Origin: Candidatus Dormiibacterota bacterium
GTDB taxonomy: Bacteria; Chloroflexota; Dormibacteria; Aeolococcales; Aeolococcaceae
Assembly: GCA_003162415.1 (NCBI GenBank)
Contig: PMOL01000019.1
Coordinates: forward strand, 156,841-220,840
DNA length: 64,000 bases
Direction of reading: 5' to 3'
The notes beneath the pieces are model-generated. The model saw only the letters and a program-made list of their open reading frames with translations, was not told the origin of the DNA and searched no databases. Shown in pieces: positions 43,107 through 50,964 of the stretch (positions are counted from its first letter, which is position 1; every line of letters begins with the position of its first letter). The translations under genes and the position numbers were made by a program.

Positions 43107-43613
43107 ATGGCGACAGCTGGGGAAGCCTCGGTCCAGGACGACGAGTGGTTCGGAGAGGGGAGCGCCTTCGATTCCGGGGAAGACCTCGCCGCTGCGCTCT
43201 TCGCGCTTGCCGGCACGGCCCGCATCGACGCGATCCCGAAGGCCGAGAGCGACTGGCCCACCGGGATGGAGGACGTCCGGGGCTCTGAGGGTGATTCCAA
43301 CTTCGTCGAGGTCGCCCGTACCGGGGGCCTCGATGGCGCCCGTCGCGCTGGGTCTATGCCAAGCGGTACGAGGACGGCGACCAGCACCCCCGGGGCGTGG
43401 TCAGTGCGAAGCCCTGGTGAGCAACTGCTCCCTCCGAAGGTCTCCGGCCGGTCGGGGTGGACCATTCGGAACAGCGTTACCGTGTTGCACCGGACCGAAG
43501 AGGCGATTGCGCACCTTCGCGAGGAGGCGGTGGCCATGGCGTTTCTGGCCGCGGCCGAAGCGTGTGGCCGGGGCCGGCCGAATTCCCTCGAACGCCGCAG
43601 CCACCCGAGGTAG
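43107..43613 (+). CDS. Small hypothetical protein, possibly with a frame anomaly
   Basis: 168 residues from ATG 43107 (GTG 43089 also possible). The first 80 residues are acidic (DDEWFGEGSAF, SGEDLAAALF) and the last 40 are helical (LHRTEEAIAHLREEAVAMAF). Between about 43345 and 43420 the codon third positions are poor in G/C in this frame, while another frame there has third positions almost all G/C and reads WVYAKRYEDGDQHPRGVV. So the middle of the protein may be read out of frame. No family recognised. Confidence 0.45.
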   Translation: MATAGEASVQDDEWFGEGSAFDSGEDLAAALFALAGTARIDAIPKAESDWPTGMEDVRGSEGDSNFVEVARTGGLDGARRAGSMPSGTRTATSTPGAWSVRSPGEQLLPPKVSGRSGWTIRNSVTVLHRTEEAIAHLREEAVAMAFLAAAEACGRGRPNSLERRSHPR

Positions 43614-43620
43614 CCGTCCG

Positions 43621-44055
43621 TCAGCGCTCGTACTGGCGGAGCCGCTCTTCTACCTGAGAGGTGGTCAGCGATGTTTGCTCTTCAGGTCTGCCCCGCGTGG
43701 GAATCGCCGTCGCGGGTGATGGTGACGATGAGCGGCTCGACGCGGCCCCCTGCTCATCGGAGTTGGCGGCCCCCTCACGCTCGCGGCGGGCCATCATCGC
43801 GTAGACGTTGTCAAGGGTTGGTGCGTGACCCTGACGCAGAAGCGCAAGCACCGCCTCGGGATCGATAGCACCCGGAGCTGCGAGCGCCGCGGCGCGTGCT
43901 GACTCGAGCGCGGCAGCCTGGGCCGCCTTCATCTCGTGGCGCGCGTGGCGCGCGGTGCGGAGCAGGCCCAGGCAGATCAGGCCCTCGACGACGGCGAGAC
44001 CGGCCAGGATCAGCACTGAGTGATCCTGGATCCAGCTCACCAGCTGGGTGGTCAC
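43621..44055 (-). CDS. Small membrane protein with acidic/polar tail
   Basis: 144 residues from GTG 44055, which lies 4 bp after the stop of the acidic 900-residue gene; the frame is open further upstream inside that gene. One membrane segment at about 12-32 (VLILAGLAVVEGLICLGLL), a helical Ala-rich region (about 40-75) and a polar, Ser-rich C-terminus. No family is recognised. Close spacing suggests it acts with the large acidic protein, perhaps as its membrane anchor. Confidence 0.6.
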   Translation of the reverse strand: MTTQLVSWIQDHSVLILAGLAVVEGLICLGLLRTARHARHEMKAAQAAALESARAAALAAPGAIDPEAVLALLRQGHAPTLDNVYAMMARREREGAANSDEQGAASSRSSSPSPATAIPTRGRPEEQTSLTTSQVEERLRQYER

Positions 44056-44059
44056 CGGG

Positions 44060-46762
44060 TCATGCCCCGCACAACCGCTCGGCAGCCTGCTGGTGCATCT
44101 CTCGAGCCATCGCCTGGATCGACGCGGGGTCCTGCCCGTCGATGTGGAGCCCGCGAATCGTGTCGATGGTGGCGACAAAGTCGTCGATGGTGGATCGCGT
44201 GCTGCTGAGCAGCGCGGTCACCTGAACGGCGTTGGCCTCACCGAGCCACACGATGCCGATCTGGACCAGCTCGCCGCGCACCTCGTCGAAATCCACGTAC
44301 TGGGAGCCGACCGGCTCATCGCGTTGAAAGAAGCCGGCGTCGACGCTGCTCTCGGATGCCACCGCGGCTTCCTCATGCCTCGGCGCCGCAACCACGGCCG
44401 GTTCCATGTCCGGCGCACCCGTTTCGTCGGGCGCATCCTCAGATGCTCCGGCTGCGTGAGCATCGTCGTCTGGCTCGGCAAGCGGCCAGCTCCAGGGCCC
44501 GGGCTTGCGGAGGACCGGTACAGGTTTCGGCAGTTCGAGGATGACGTGGTCGGCGTCGCCGGCGGCCTCGTCGGGGTCGGCCGCTTCATCGCCGCTTTCC
44601 GGTGCGGCCACGGAGTCTGGCGCCGAAGGCTCATCGCCACGCACGACGTCGTCGAGCCACGAGTCGGAGAGCCAGGTTTCGGAGGGGGCCGGCTGTGTGG
44701 GTTCGAGTCCCGTGTCATCCACTGATGCAAACGTGAAACCATCGTCGTCGCCGGCGGTCTCCGGTGCGGGACTGCCGTCGTGCTGCTCTGAAGGGCCGCC
44801 CTCATGCTCCTGCGTTGCGTGGTCGGGAGACTCGATCTCGGGCGCGGCCTCGAACGGGGACGTGTACGACCACGCCGCCGTCTCGGCTTCCACCGGCTCG
44901 GTCTCCTCGGCGCTGATCCCGACGCTCTCGGGAACTTCGTGGGTCTCGGGAAGATCGTCGGCTTCCCAGGCGTCATGAGCGACGTGGGCGTCAGGCGGGG
45001 CTCCCTCCGTGTCGGTGTGGCCCTCGGCAGACATAGCCACGCCTTCCACTGCCGGCGATGTGGCGTCTGTCGACGGCTCGTCCTCAGCCTCCGCAGCCGC
45101 CAAGGTCGGGACCGGCGCGTCCTCGCCGACGGCCTCAGGGTCTGCGCTCGACGGTGGCGACGGTTCGGGAGCGTCGTGCGAACGCTGCCACACCGGCTGT
45201 GGCTCCTCGTTGGGCTGGCGAACACTCCAGCCGGCGAACGTCGCGGCCTCGGCCTCGGTCGCCGCGACCGCGGCCACTGCGGCGGCCACCTCTGCAGCCT
45301 GCTTTTCGGCGCGGGACTTCCGTGACCTGCCGAAGCCCCAGCGTGAACGCTTTGGCTTCTGGGCGGCCTCTGACTCCTCAGGTGCCGGCGGAGGAGGCGG
45401 CGGCCCTCCTGCCGTCGTGGCAGCAACCTCCTCGTCCGGTGGTGGCGGCGGCGGGGCCGCGGACGTATCGAAGTCTGTGTGCTCCAGGGCGAGCGCCCCG
45501 TGGGGGGCGGCTTCCGAAGCCTCCATCGATGCCTCCGGTACCTCGGCGACGGCCGCTTCGGCCTCGGTGTGCTCATCGCCACCGGTCCTGAATCCCCAGC
45601 TCGACGCAGGCGCGGCACCGCCCTCAACATCGCCGATCGGAGCGGGCTCGACCTCGCCGTTCGCCACCGGTTCGGGGCTCGCCAGCGTTTGCTCGCCCGC
45701 GACTGCTTCCTCGTTCGCTGCGGGCTGCTCGGAGGAGACGGGCTCGGCTGGCGAAGGCTCGAAGAAGTCGTGTGCACTCACCGGTTTGGTCGCATCAGCC
45801 GCAATCGGTCGCGGCTTGCGCTCCATCACCGTGAGCTTGCCTCGTGCCTGGGAGAGCAGCGAACGCAGGCGCTCCGGTGATGCCACAGCCGACCGCTGCG
45901 TCTCTGAGTACACGGCCACCAGGCCACCCCGGCTGAAAAGCGCAATGCCACGGACGGGGGCGTCGACCACGAGCACACGGTCGAGGCCGTCGGCGCGGAA
46001 CGCGGCCAGCATGGAGGCCGGGTCGAGCCACGACAGCTCGACGCCGCTCACCGCCACAGGGAGCCGCCACAGCATGGTCAACGCCTCAGCCACGCGTGGA
46101 TCGTCAAGCGCGTAGCCCGCAAGCGAGCCCTTGGTCGCTCCGAGCAGGGCCAGTCCCGCTGTCTCGCCACGCGCGTGGTCGTCGGAGTCGATCCAGACCG
46201 CGTCGATGAGGTCGCCACCGCTCACCACGGCAGCGGCGCGCAGCTTGGCGCCGGTGAGGATCAGGATCGAGGGCGGCAGCTCGGAAAGACGGTCGGAAAG
46301 GTGGACCTCGTCAGGAGATGCCTCGACCCAGAGCGGGCGGCCACCAGGAAGCAGCGGGAAATCCACGATGCCGAAGGGGAGGTCGGGCGAGTCGTCGACG
46401 GCGCTCCACCACTCGGGGCTCTCATCGGTGACCGGGTCATCCGCATACGAGCCGGCGAGACGCACGAAGGGACCGGCGAGTTCGTCGATCGTGATCGAAA
46501 GCGTCTCGTGCGGTGACATCGCACGTCGCCAGTCGGAGACGGAGAAGACCCTCGGCAGTGCGGCGAGCAGCGCGTCGATCGCTGCTTCCCCTTCGATCTG
46601 TTCTTGACCTGTTTCGAACACAGCGTGGCTCGGCCGTCCGAAGACCAGGTAGAGCGTCGCCTTGGCGCCGTCCCAGGAAATGTCGAACGCGCCGCTCAGA
46701 TAATCGTCTTTGGCGCTGGCAAGCTGTCGCAGTAACTTGACATGGGGCGCCGCGGTGGCCAT
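44060..46762 (-). CDS. Large acidic protein with DUF4388/PATAN-like N-terminal domain
   Basis: 900 residues from ATG 46762. The N-terminal 100 residues look like a DUF4388/PATAN effector domain (HVKLLRQLASAKDDYLSGAF ...). About 100-340 is a second folded region. About 340-770 is acidic low-complexity sequence rich in Ala, Glu, Pro and Ser, broken by two runs of six Pro and a basic patch (KRSRWGFGRSRKSR). About 800-900 is a folded helical end that begins at DAGFF and closes AREMHQQAAERLCGA. It starts 19 bp from the divergent ParA-type gene. Likely a scaffold or signalling adapter; function unknown. Confidence 0.75.
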   Translation of the reverse strand: MATAAPHVKLLRQLASAKDDYLSGAFDISWDGAKATLYLVFGRPSHAVFETGQEQIEGEAAIDALLAALPRVFSVSDWRRAMSPHETLSITIDELAGPFVRLAGSYADDPVTDESPEWWSAVDDSPDLPFGIVDFPLLPGGRPLWVEASPDEVHLSDRLSELPPSILILTGAKLRAAAVVSGGDLIDAVWIDSDDHARGETAGLALLGATKGSLAGYALDDPRVAEALTMLWRLPVAVSGVELSWLDPASMLAAFRADGLDRVLVVDAPVRGIALFSRGGLVAVYSETQRSAVASPERLRSLLSQARGKLTVMERKPRPIAADATKPVSAHDFFEPSPAEPVSSEQPAANEEAVAGEQTLASPEPVANGEVEPAPIGDVEGGAAPASSWGFRTGGDEHTEAEAAVAEVPEASMEASEAAPHGALALEHTDFDTSAAPPPPPPDEEVAATTAGGPPPPPPAPEESEAAQKPKRSRWGFGRSRKSRAEKQAAEVAAAVAAVAATEAEAATFAGWSVRQPNEEPQPVWQRSHDAPEPSPPSSADPEAVGEDAPVPTLAAAEAEDEPSTDATSPAVEGVAMSAEGHTDTEGAPPDAHVAHDAWEADDLPETHEVPESVGISAEETEPVEAETAAWSYTSPFEAAPEIESPDHATQEHEGGPSEQHDGSPAPETAGDDDGFTFASVDDTGLEPTQPAPSETWLSDSWLDDVVRGDEPSAPDSVAAPESGDEAADPDEAAGDADHVILELPKPVPVLRKPGPWSWPLAEPDDDAHAAGASEDAPDETGAPDMEPAVVAAPRHEEAAVASESSVDAGFFQRDEPVGSQYVDFDEVRGELVQIGIVWLGEANAVQVTALLSSTRSTIDDFVATIDTIRGLHIDGQDPASIQAMAREMHQQAAERLCGA

Positions 46763-46781
46763 GTGCGGATATTCTACGGAC

Positions 46782-47564
46782 GTGCCTGCAGAAGTAATCA
46801 CGATTGCGTCGCTAAAAGGTGGTGTCGGAAAGACAACCAGCAGCTATGCGCTGTGCGCTGCGGCTGCAGCTGTTGGTCTTCGAGTCATCGCAATTGATCT
46901 CGATCCGACCGGTGGATTGAGCAATGCGCTGGAGCGAGCCAAACGCAGCGTTACCGTCATCGACGTCCTCCACGGTCGCGTCACCCTGCGTGAAGCGCTG
47001 ATCGATCACCCGCTCGGGATCCGGACCGTGGTGTCACATCGGAGCCTCAACGACGAGTCGCCCTCGAAGGAGCAGCTCGATGAGATGCTCGTGGACGTTC
47101 GTGACGACTGCGACATCATCCTGCTGGACACCCATCCACACGAACCATCCCTGGTCGGACCGATGGGTGCCGCGGACCGGATCGTCATCCCGACCGCGCT
47201 CGACATCCTCTCGCTCCGTGCGGCCGCGCTGACGGTCGGACTCGCCCAGCAACTCGAGGTTCTCGACCGTATCCGGGGCATCGTTGTGACGAACGCGAAA
47301 CGACCGCTGTCGAGGATCACCGATTCGCTGCTCAACGGACTGACGCTGAGTGGCCTCGCATTTGAGACCGTCCTCTGGTACTCGCCAGGCTGGGTTGTGG
47401 CCACCTCGGGCCGCGGCGAACTCCCTGATGAAGAGTTGCTCACCGAGAGCAAGATGCTGTTGCGCGAGGTGGCGACCCGCCCGTCGCCGACCGAGGCGCT
47501 GCGTCAGTTCGTCGGGATGGCGCAGGGGAGAAGGCCGAAGCCGGCCGGCGCGGTCACTCCCTGA
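46782..47564 (+). CDS. ParA/MinD-type ATPase
   Basis: 260 residues from GTG 46782. Deviant Walker [13 protein letters not shown] (about 9-20), Walker A' IDLDPTGG (about 38-45), Walker B DIILLDTHPHE. No receiver domain and no HTH. It is not next to a ParB on the same strand, so it is an orphan type, likely placing a protein complex or Tad apparatus instead of a chromosome. It shares a 19-bp intergenic region with the large acidic protein gene; both starts would be controlled by overlapping promoters. Its 3' end overlaps the coiled-coil gene by 11 bp. Confidence 0.85.
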   Translation: MPAEVITIASLKGGVGKTTSSYALCAAAAAVGLRVIAIDLDPTGGLSNALERAKRSVTVIDVLHGRVTLREALIDHPLGIRTVVSHRSLNDESPSKEQLDEMLVDVRDDCDIILLDTHPHEPSLVGPMGAADRIVIPTALDILSLRAAALTVGLAQQLEVLDRIRGIVVTNAKRPLSRITDSLLNGLTLSGLAFETVLWYSPGWVVATSGRGELPDEELLTESKMLLREVATRPSPTEALRQFVGMAQGRRPKPAGAVTP

Positions 47565-48054
47565 TTCGCTGCCACCAGCTCTTGCGGCGCGATTTCCCGG
47601 CCGTGGGTGGGCTGGCGCGGCCCTGACCGGGAGCGGCTCCGTCAACGGGTGGCGCGGGAGGGACGCGAGGGGCAGGTCTCGGAGGCGCCGGCGCCTGAAC
47701 CGGCTGGGCCGCCGCAATCCGCGCTCGCTCTGCCGCGAGGGACCGCTCCGCGGACAGGCGTGCAGCGTCGGCCGCTGATCGCGCGGATTCTGCGGCCATG
47801 CGCGCCTCCTCGGACAGATCAATCCGGCGGAGTAGCGTCGCCCGCTCATCCTCGAGCGTGGTGACCCGCTGGGTCAGGGTGGAGATCTCGTCGAGGTAAG
47901 CCGTATCGGTGGCGACCATCGGCGCCATCAGATCCTCTTCCTCAGGATCCTGGACACCCGACTTCAAGCTGGCGGCCTGCCGATCGACGAGAGCGTCGAG
48001 GAACGCCCACTGCTGGCGGAGCTCTTCCTCGGAGTGACGCGGGACAGAGCTCAC
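47554..48054 (-). CDS. Coiled-coil protein with basic-aromatic tail
   Basis: 166 residues. N-terminal region (about 1-55) with acidic/hydrophobic patches, a long coiled coil (about 55-120, ITLTQRVTTLEDERATLLRR then Ala/Glu/Arg heptads), a Pro-rich linker and a basic, tryptophan-containing end (KSRRKSWWQRIRE) that could bind membrane. The GTG start overlaps the ParB-like stop (GTGA). It is third in a ParA - ParB-like - coiled-coil operon. No family recognised. Confidence 0.65.
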   Translation of the reverse strand: MSSVPRHSEEELRQQWAFLDALVDRQAASLKSGVQDPEEEDLMAPMVATDTAYLDEISTLTQRVTTLEDERATLLRRIDLSEEARMAAESARSAADAARLSAERSLAAERARIAAAQPVQAPAPPRPAPRVPPAPPVDGAAPGQGRASPPTAGKSRRKSWWQRIRE

Positions 48055-48728
48055 CGCACCAGGGCGACCAGGCTCACCCCGTCAAGGGCGGCGAGCGCGG
48101 CGGTCAGTGCCTCCGGCGCCATCTGCGGGAGAACTTCCGCATGCGGCAGGTCGAACGCGATGTCGGCGGCAAAGCGGCGGGGCCGCGAGAGTGGATCGGG
48201 GCGAAGCACGAATGCCGGCGCATTCCCGTGGGCCACAGCCTGGGCGGGGGCGAGCGACGGCTGGTCGGCGAGGACGCGGGTTTCCTCGGGCGTGAACCCG
48301 GCAGCCAGCAGACGTTCGCTGAGGGCGGTGCGATCCCCCGTGTGCTGGCGGCGCTCGACGGTGGTCCAGGCCGCGACGAGCAACGCCTCGCGCTCGGACA
48401 GCTCACGGACGATCGCTGGGACATGCGTCTGACCCAGGTCTCGCGCGGCGCGAAGGCGGCGCGATCCGCAGACAACCTCGAACCGGTCACTCCCGCGGCG
48501 GCGGAGGAGCAGGGGCTCGATGATGCCTCGTGACGCGATGCTTGCCCGGAGCGCCGCGAGAGTCGCGGGGTCGACGTCGCTGCCCGGCCACCAGGGCCGA
48601 TCGTGCACGGCTTCGATGGCGATGCGCTCGACCCGCGACTCGGACGTGGGCGCGAGCCAGCGAGCCATAGGCCCGGAGAGCGGCGGTCCATTCACCGGTG
48701 GCGCAGCGCGTTCGCCGACCTCAGACAC
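48051..48728 (-). CDS. Atypical ParB-like nuclease/partition protein
   Basis: 225 residues from GTG 48728 with GAGGTG at 7 nt; ATG 48743 is an alternative. The ParB/Srx domain is visible (about 35-130: [40 protein letters not shown]). The usual GERR is GSRR, and the LNPIE-type HTH motif of chromosomal ParB is absent: after about 130 the sequence is shorter and unlike ParB. It overlaps ParA by 8 bp. So DNA spreading of the standard kind is doubtful. Confidence 0.75.
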   Translation of the reverse strand: MSEVGERAAPPVNGPPLSGPMARWLAPTSESRVERIAIEAVHDRPWWPGSDVDPATLAALRASIASRGIIEPLLLRRRGSDRFEVVCGSRRLRAARDLGQTHVPAIVRELSEREALLVAAWTTVERRQHTGDRTALSERLLAAGFTPEETRVLADQPSLAPAQAVAHGNAPAFVLRPDPLSRPRRFAADIAFDLPHAEVLPQMAPEALTAALAALDGVSLVALVR

Positions 48729-49503
48729 TCGGGGCCACCTCATCTTCTGCGATCTCACCGGCGAGCTCGCGGTATGCGGCAGCCGCTTTGGAGGACGACG
48801 CATAGGCGGTGATCGGGATGCCCGCGAGCGAGGTTTCCTGCAGCTTGACCGTCGGGGTGATCACGGTGGCGAACACCCGGATGTTGGCGAGCTCGCAGAG
48901 CCCGTCGAGGAGCTGGCGGCTGAACCGCGTGCGCAGGTTGACGAAGGTGGGGACGATCCCGAGGATCGCGAGATCGGGGTTGAGGCGTCCGCGCACCAGG
49001 TGGACGGTGCGCAGCACCTCCTTGAGGCCGCGAATCGCAAATCCAGACATCTGCACCGGGATGAGCACATCGCCGGCGGCGGCGAGCGCGCTGATGGTCT
49101 GGAAGCCGAAGCTCGGCGGGGTGTCGAAGAGCACGTAGTCAAAGGTGGCGCGCGCCCCGTCGCGGCGCAGCGCGTCGCGGAGCGCCAGCTCTTTGTCTAT
49201 GGAGGAGGCCAGCTCGCCCTCAACGGCGGACAGGTCCGGCGATGCCGGCAGGACCCACAGGTTCGGCCAGCTGGTCTCCGTGATCGCCGCCGCCGCTTCG
49301 ACGTGTCCGCCGATCACCGCGGCGATACCAGGGCGCTCGTCGTACGGGTCGAGGCCAACGCCACTGGTGAGGTTCGACTGCGGATCGCAATCCACGAGGA
49401 GCACGCGCTTACCTTGCTCGGCGAGCGCGGCGCCGAGGTTGATGACGGTCGTGGTCTTGCCCACGCCGCCCTTGCCGGAAACGCATGCAATGGATACGGT
49501 CAC
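48721..49503 (-). CDS. ParA-family partition ATPase
   Basis: 260 residues from GTG 49503; the frame is open to 49545. Walker [17 protein letters not shown] (about 9-24), Walker A' [12 protein letters not shown], Walker [12 protein letters not shown]. Typical ParA/Soj without the N-terminal HTH of plasmid type Ia. It is first in an operon with the ParB-like and coiled-coil genes. Unlike the chromosomal copy, no nearby gidA/gidB or parS site was seen. Confidence 0.88.
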   Translation of the reverse strand: MTVSIACVSGKGGVGKTTTVINLGAALAEQGKRVLLVDCDPQSNLTSGVGLDPYDERPGIAAVIGGHVEAAAAITETSWPNLWVLPASPDLSAVEGELASSIDKELALRDALRRDGARATFDYVLFDTPPSFGFQTISALAAAGDVLIPVQMSGFAIRGLKEVLRTVHLVRGRLNPDLAILGIVPTFVNLRTRFSRQLLDGLCELANIRVFATVITPTVKLQETSLAGIPITAYASSSKAAAAYRELAGEIAEDEVAPSV

Positions 49504-49652
49504 CTGAAACCTGCACGATAGTTTGCACTGCCGCTCGATGGCCATCGCGATTCGACCCTGTCAGAGGATCCGAAGGGGCGATGGCGGTCTGTGACCCGAG
49601 CGTCACGCGGGGTCCGAGCGGATCGCGCAAAACGCGTCAATACTTGCAAACG

Positions 49653-50024
49653 ATGATGAATGCACAGAGTGCAGGGCATCACGGAGAGGTGGAACGTTTC
49701 CAGTTGCGGCGGGGGGAGATGTATCGAATCTCGTACACCGTGAGAACCCCGCAGCAGCGGCGGGTCACTCGGAGCCTCGCGGTGTTCGCAGGCTCTTCGA
49801 AGCGACGGTTGTGGGATGGCCGTGAGGCAATCTGCTACGAGTTCCAGCGACCCCACGGAAGACCGCTTTCGCTGCTCCGTCAGCAGATCGTCGAGGCCCG
49901 CCCCGCCACGTTGAATGCTCGCGGTCAACTCGTGCTCGTCGAGGAGTCGGGTCCGCGGCGAACGCTGCCGCGCAGCACGGCCACACGATCGGCATGGTCG
50001 CCACCGCCCTGGTCAGCTGGCTAG
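49653..50024 (+). CDS. Small hypothetical basic protein
   Basis: 123 residues from ATG 49653; the frame is open to 49485 but the upstream part overlaps parA's start. The core reads like a folded beta/alpha unit (YRISYTVRTPQQRR, ICYEFQRPHGRPLSLLRQQ, NARGQLVLVEE), rich in Arg/Gln. No family recognised. It is divergent from parA and overlaps the response regulator's end by 12 bp. The codon use is good from about 49700 on. Confidence 0.5.
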   Translation: MMNAQSAGHHGEVERFQLRRGEMYRISYTVRTPQQRRVTRSLAVFAGSSKRRLWDGREAICYEFQRPHGRPLSLLRQQIVEARPATLNARGQLVLVEESGPRRTLPRSTATRSAWSPPPWSAG

Positions 50025-50825
50025 GCCGGTCTCGTCGCTCCCGGTCACGCTGCGCGACAGCCGCTCGTTGAGGCCACGGCGCTCGAACCGATAACCGATG
50101 CCAGGCACGGCGTGGATGTACGTCGGGCGCGGCCCCGTGGGCTCGATCTTTCGACGGAGGCGGTACACGTGGGCATCGACGCTTCGCAGATCGAGGTCAG
50201 CGCCCTGCCCCCACACTTTCTGAATCATCTCGGAGCGCGAGATCACCCGCCCCGGTGACGCCGAGAGCAGCGCCAGGAGGTCGAACTCGGTCGGCGTCAG
50301 GTTCACCGACTCGCCGTCGCGGAGCACCTCGTGCCTGCCGATGTCGACGATGAGGCCCGGGAACTTGAGGCGCCCGGGGCGCACCTGCGACTGCGTGGTC
50401 CGCTGGCGGCGGAGTTTGGCGTTGACGCGCGCTGCGAGCTCGCGTATCTCGAAGGGCTTGGCGATGTAGTCATCCGCGCCGATCTCGAGTGCCACGACCA
50501 CGTCCACGGTGTCCGTGCTCGCCGACAGGATGATGATCGGGACCTCGACGCCGGCCCCTCGGAGGCGCCGGCAGACGTCGAGGCCGGGCATGCCCGGCAG
50601 GCTCAGGTCGAGAAGGATGAGGTCGACGTCGGTCTGTTCGGCGAGGCGCAATCCCTCGGCACCGTCCTCGGCGAACTGCAGACCGAAGCCATGTTGCTGG
50701 GCGACGGTGGCAAGGATGTCCCGCATCGCGGGGTCGTCGTCGATCACGAGGACCGTCGCCTCGGCAGGCGCTCGGACGACACCATGACCCAATGGCGCGA
50801 GGATCGATTCCGTGAAGGTTGTCAT
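50013..50825 (-). CDS. OmpR/PhoB-family response regulator
   Basis: 270 residues from ATG 50825 with GAGGAACGG upstream. N-terminal 25-residue extension, receiver (about 25-140: VIDDD, phospho-acceptor Asp in LILLDLSLPGMPG, Lys in IAKPF) and C-terminal winged helix (about 155-250: LTPTEFDLLALLSASPGRVISR, HVYRLRRKIEP, GIGYRFE). It pairs with the histidine kinase 139 bp upstream on the same strand. Confidence 0.92.
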   Translation of the reverse strand: MTTFTESILAPLGHGVVRAPAEATVLVIDDDPAMRDILATVAQQHGFGLQFAEDGAEGLRLAEQTDVDLILLDLSLPGMPGLDVCRRLRGAGVEVPIIILSASTDTVDVVVALEIGADDYIAKPFEIRELAARVNAKLRRQRTTQSQVRPGRLKFPGLIVDIGRHEVLRDGESVNLTPTEFDLLALLSASPGRVISRSEMIQKVWGQGADLDLRSVDAHVYRLRRKIEPTGPRPTYIHAVPGIGYRFERRGLNERLSRSVTGSDETGLAS

Positions 50826-50964
50826 CCGTTCCTCAAGTTGGATCGACCGCACCAAACGTGCCCATTGGCGCAACGTAGCACCGGGACCGCGTCTCGACTG
50901 CGGCGGTTACGAACGCGTTGCCCGTCTTTACGGGTCTGCAACCGCGGTGCGGTGTCGTGTCGCA

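Noticed and set aside
45009..46115. Ser/Ala/Gly-rich 368-codon plus-strand frame opposite the acidic protein
   Set aside because: Complement of an Ala/Glu/Pro-rich region naturally yields a long Ser/Ala/Gly-rich frame; no start signal.
46700..49700. parS site near the ParA/ParB-like genes
   Set aside because: No TGTTTCACGTGAAACA-like palindrome found by eye in this region.
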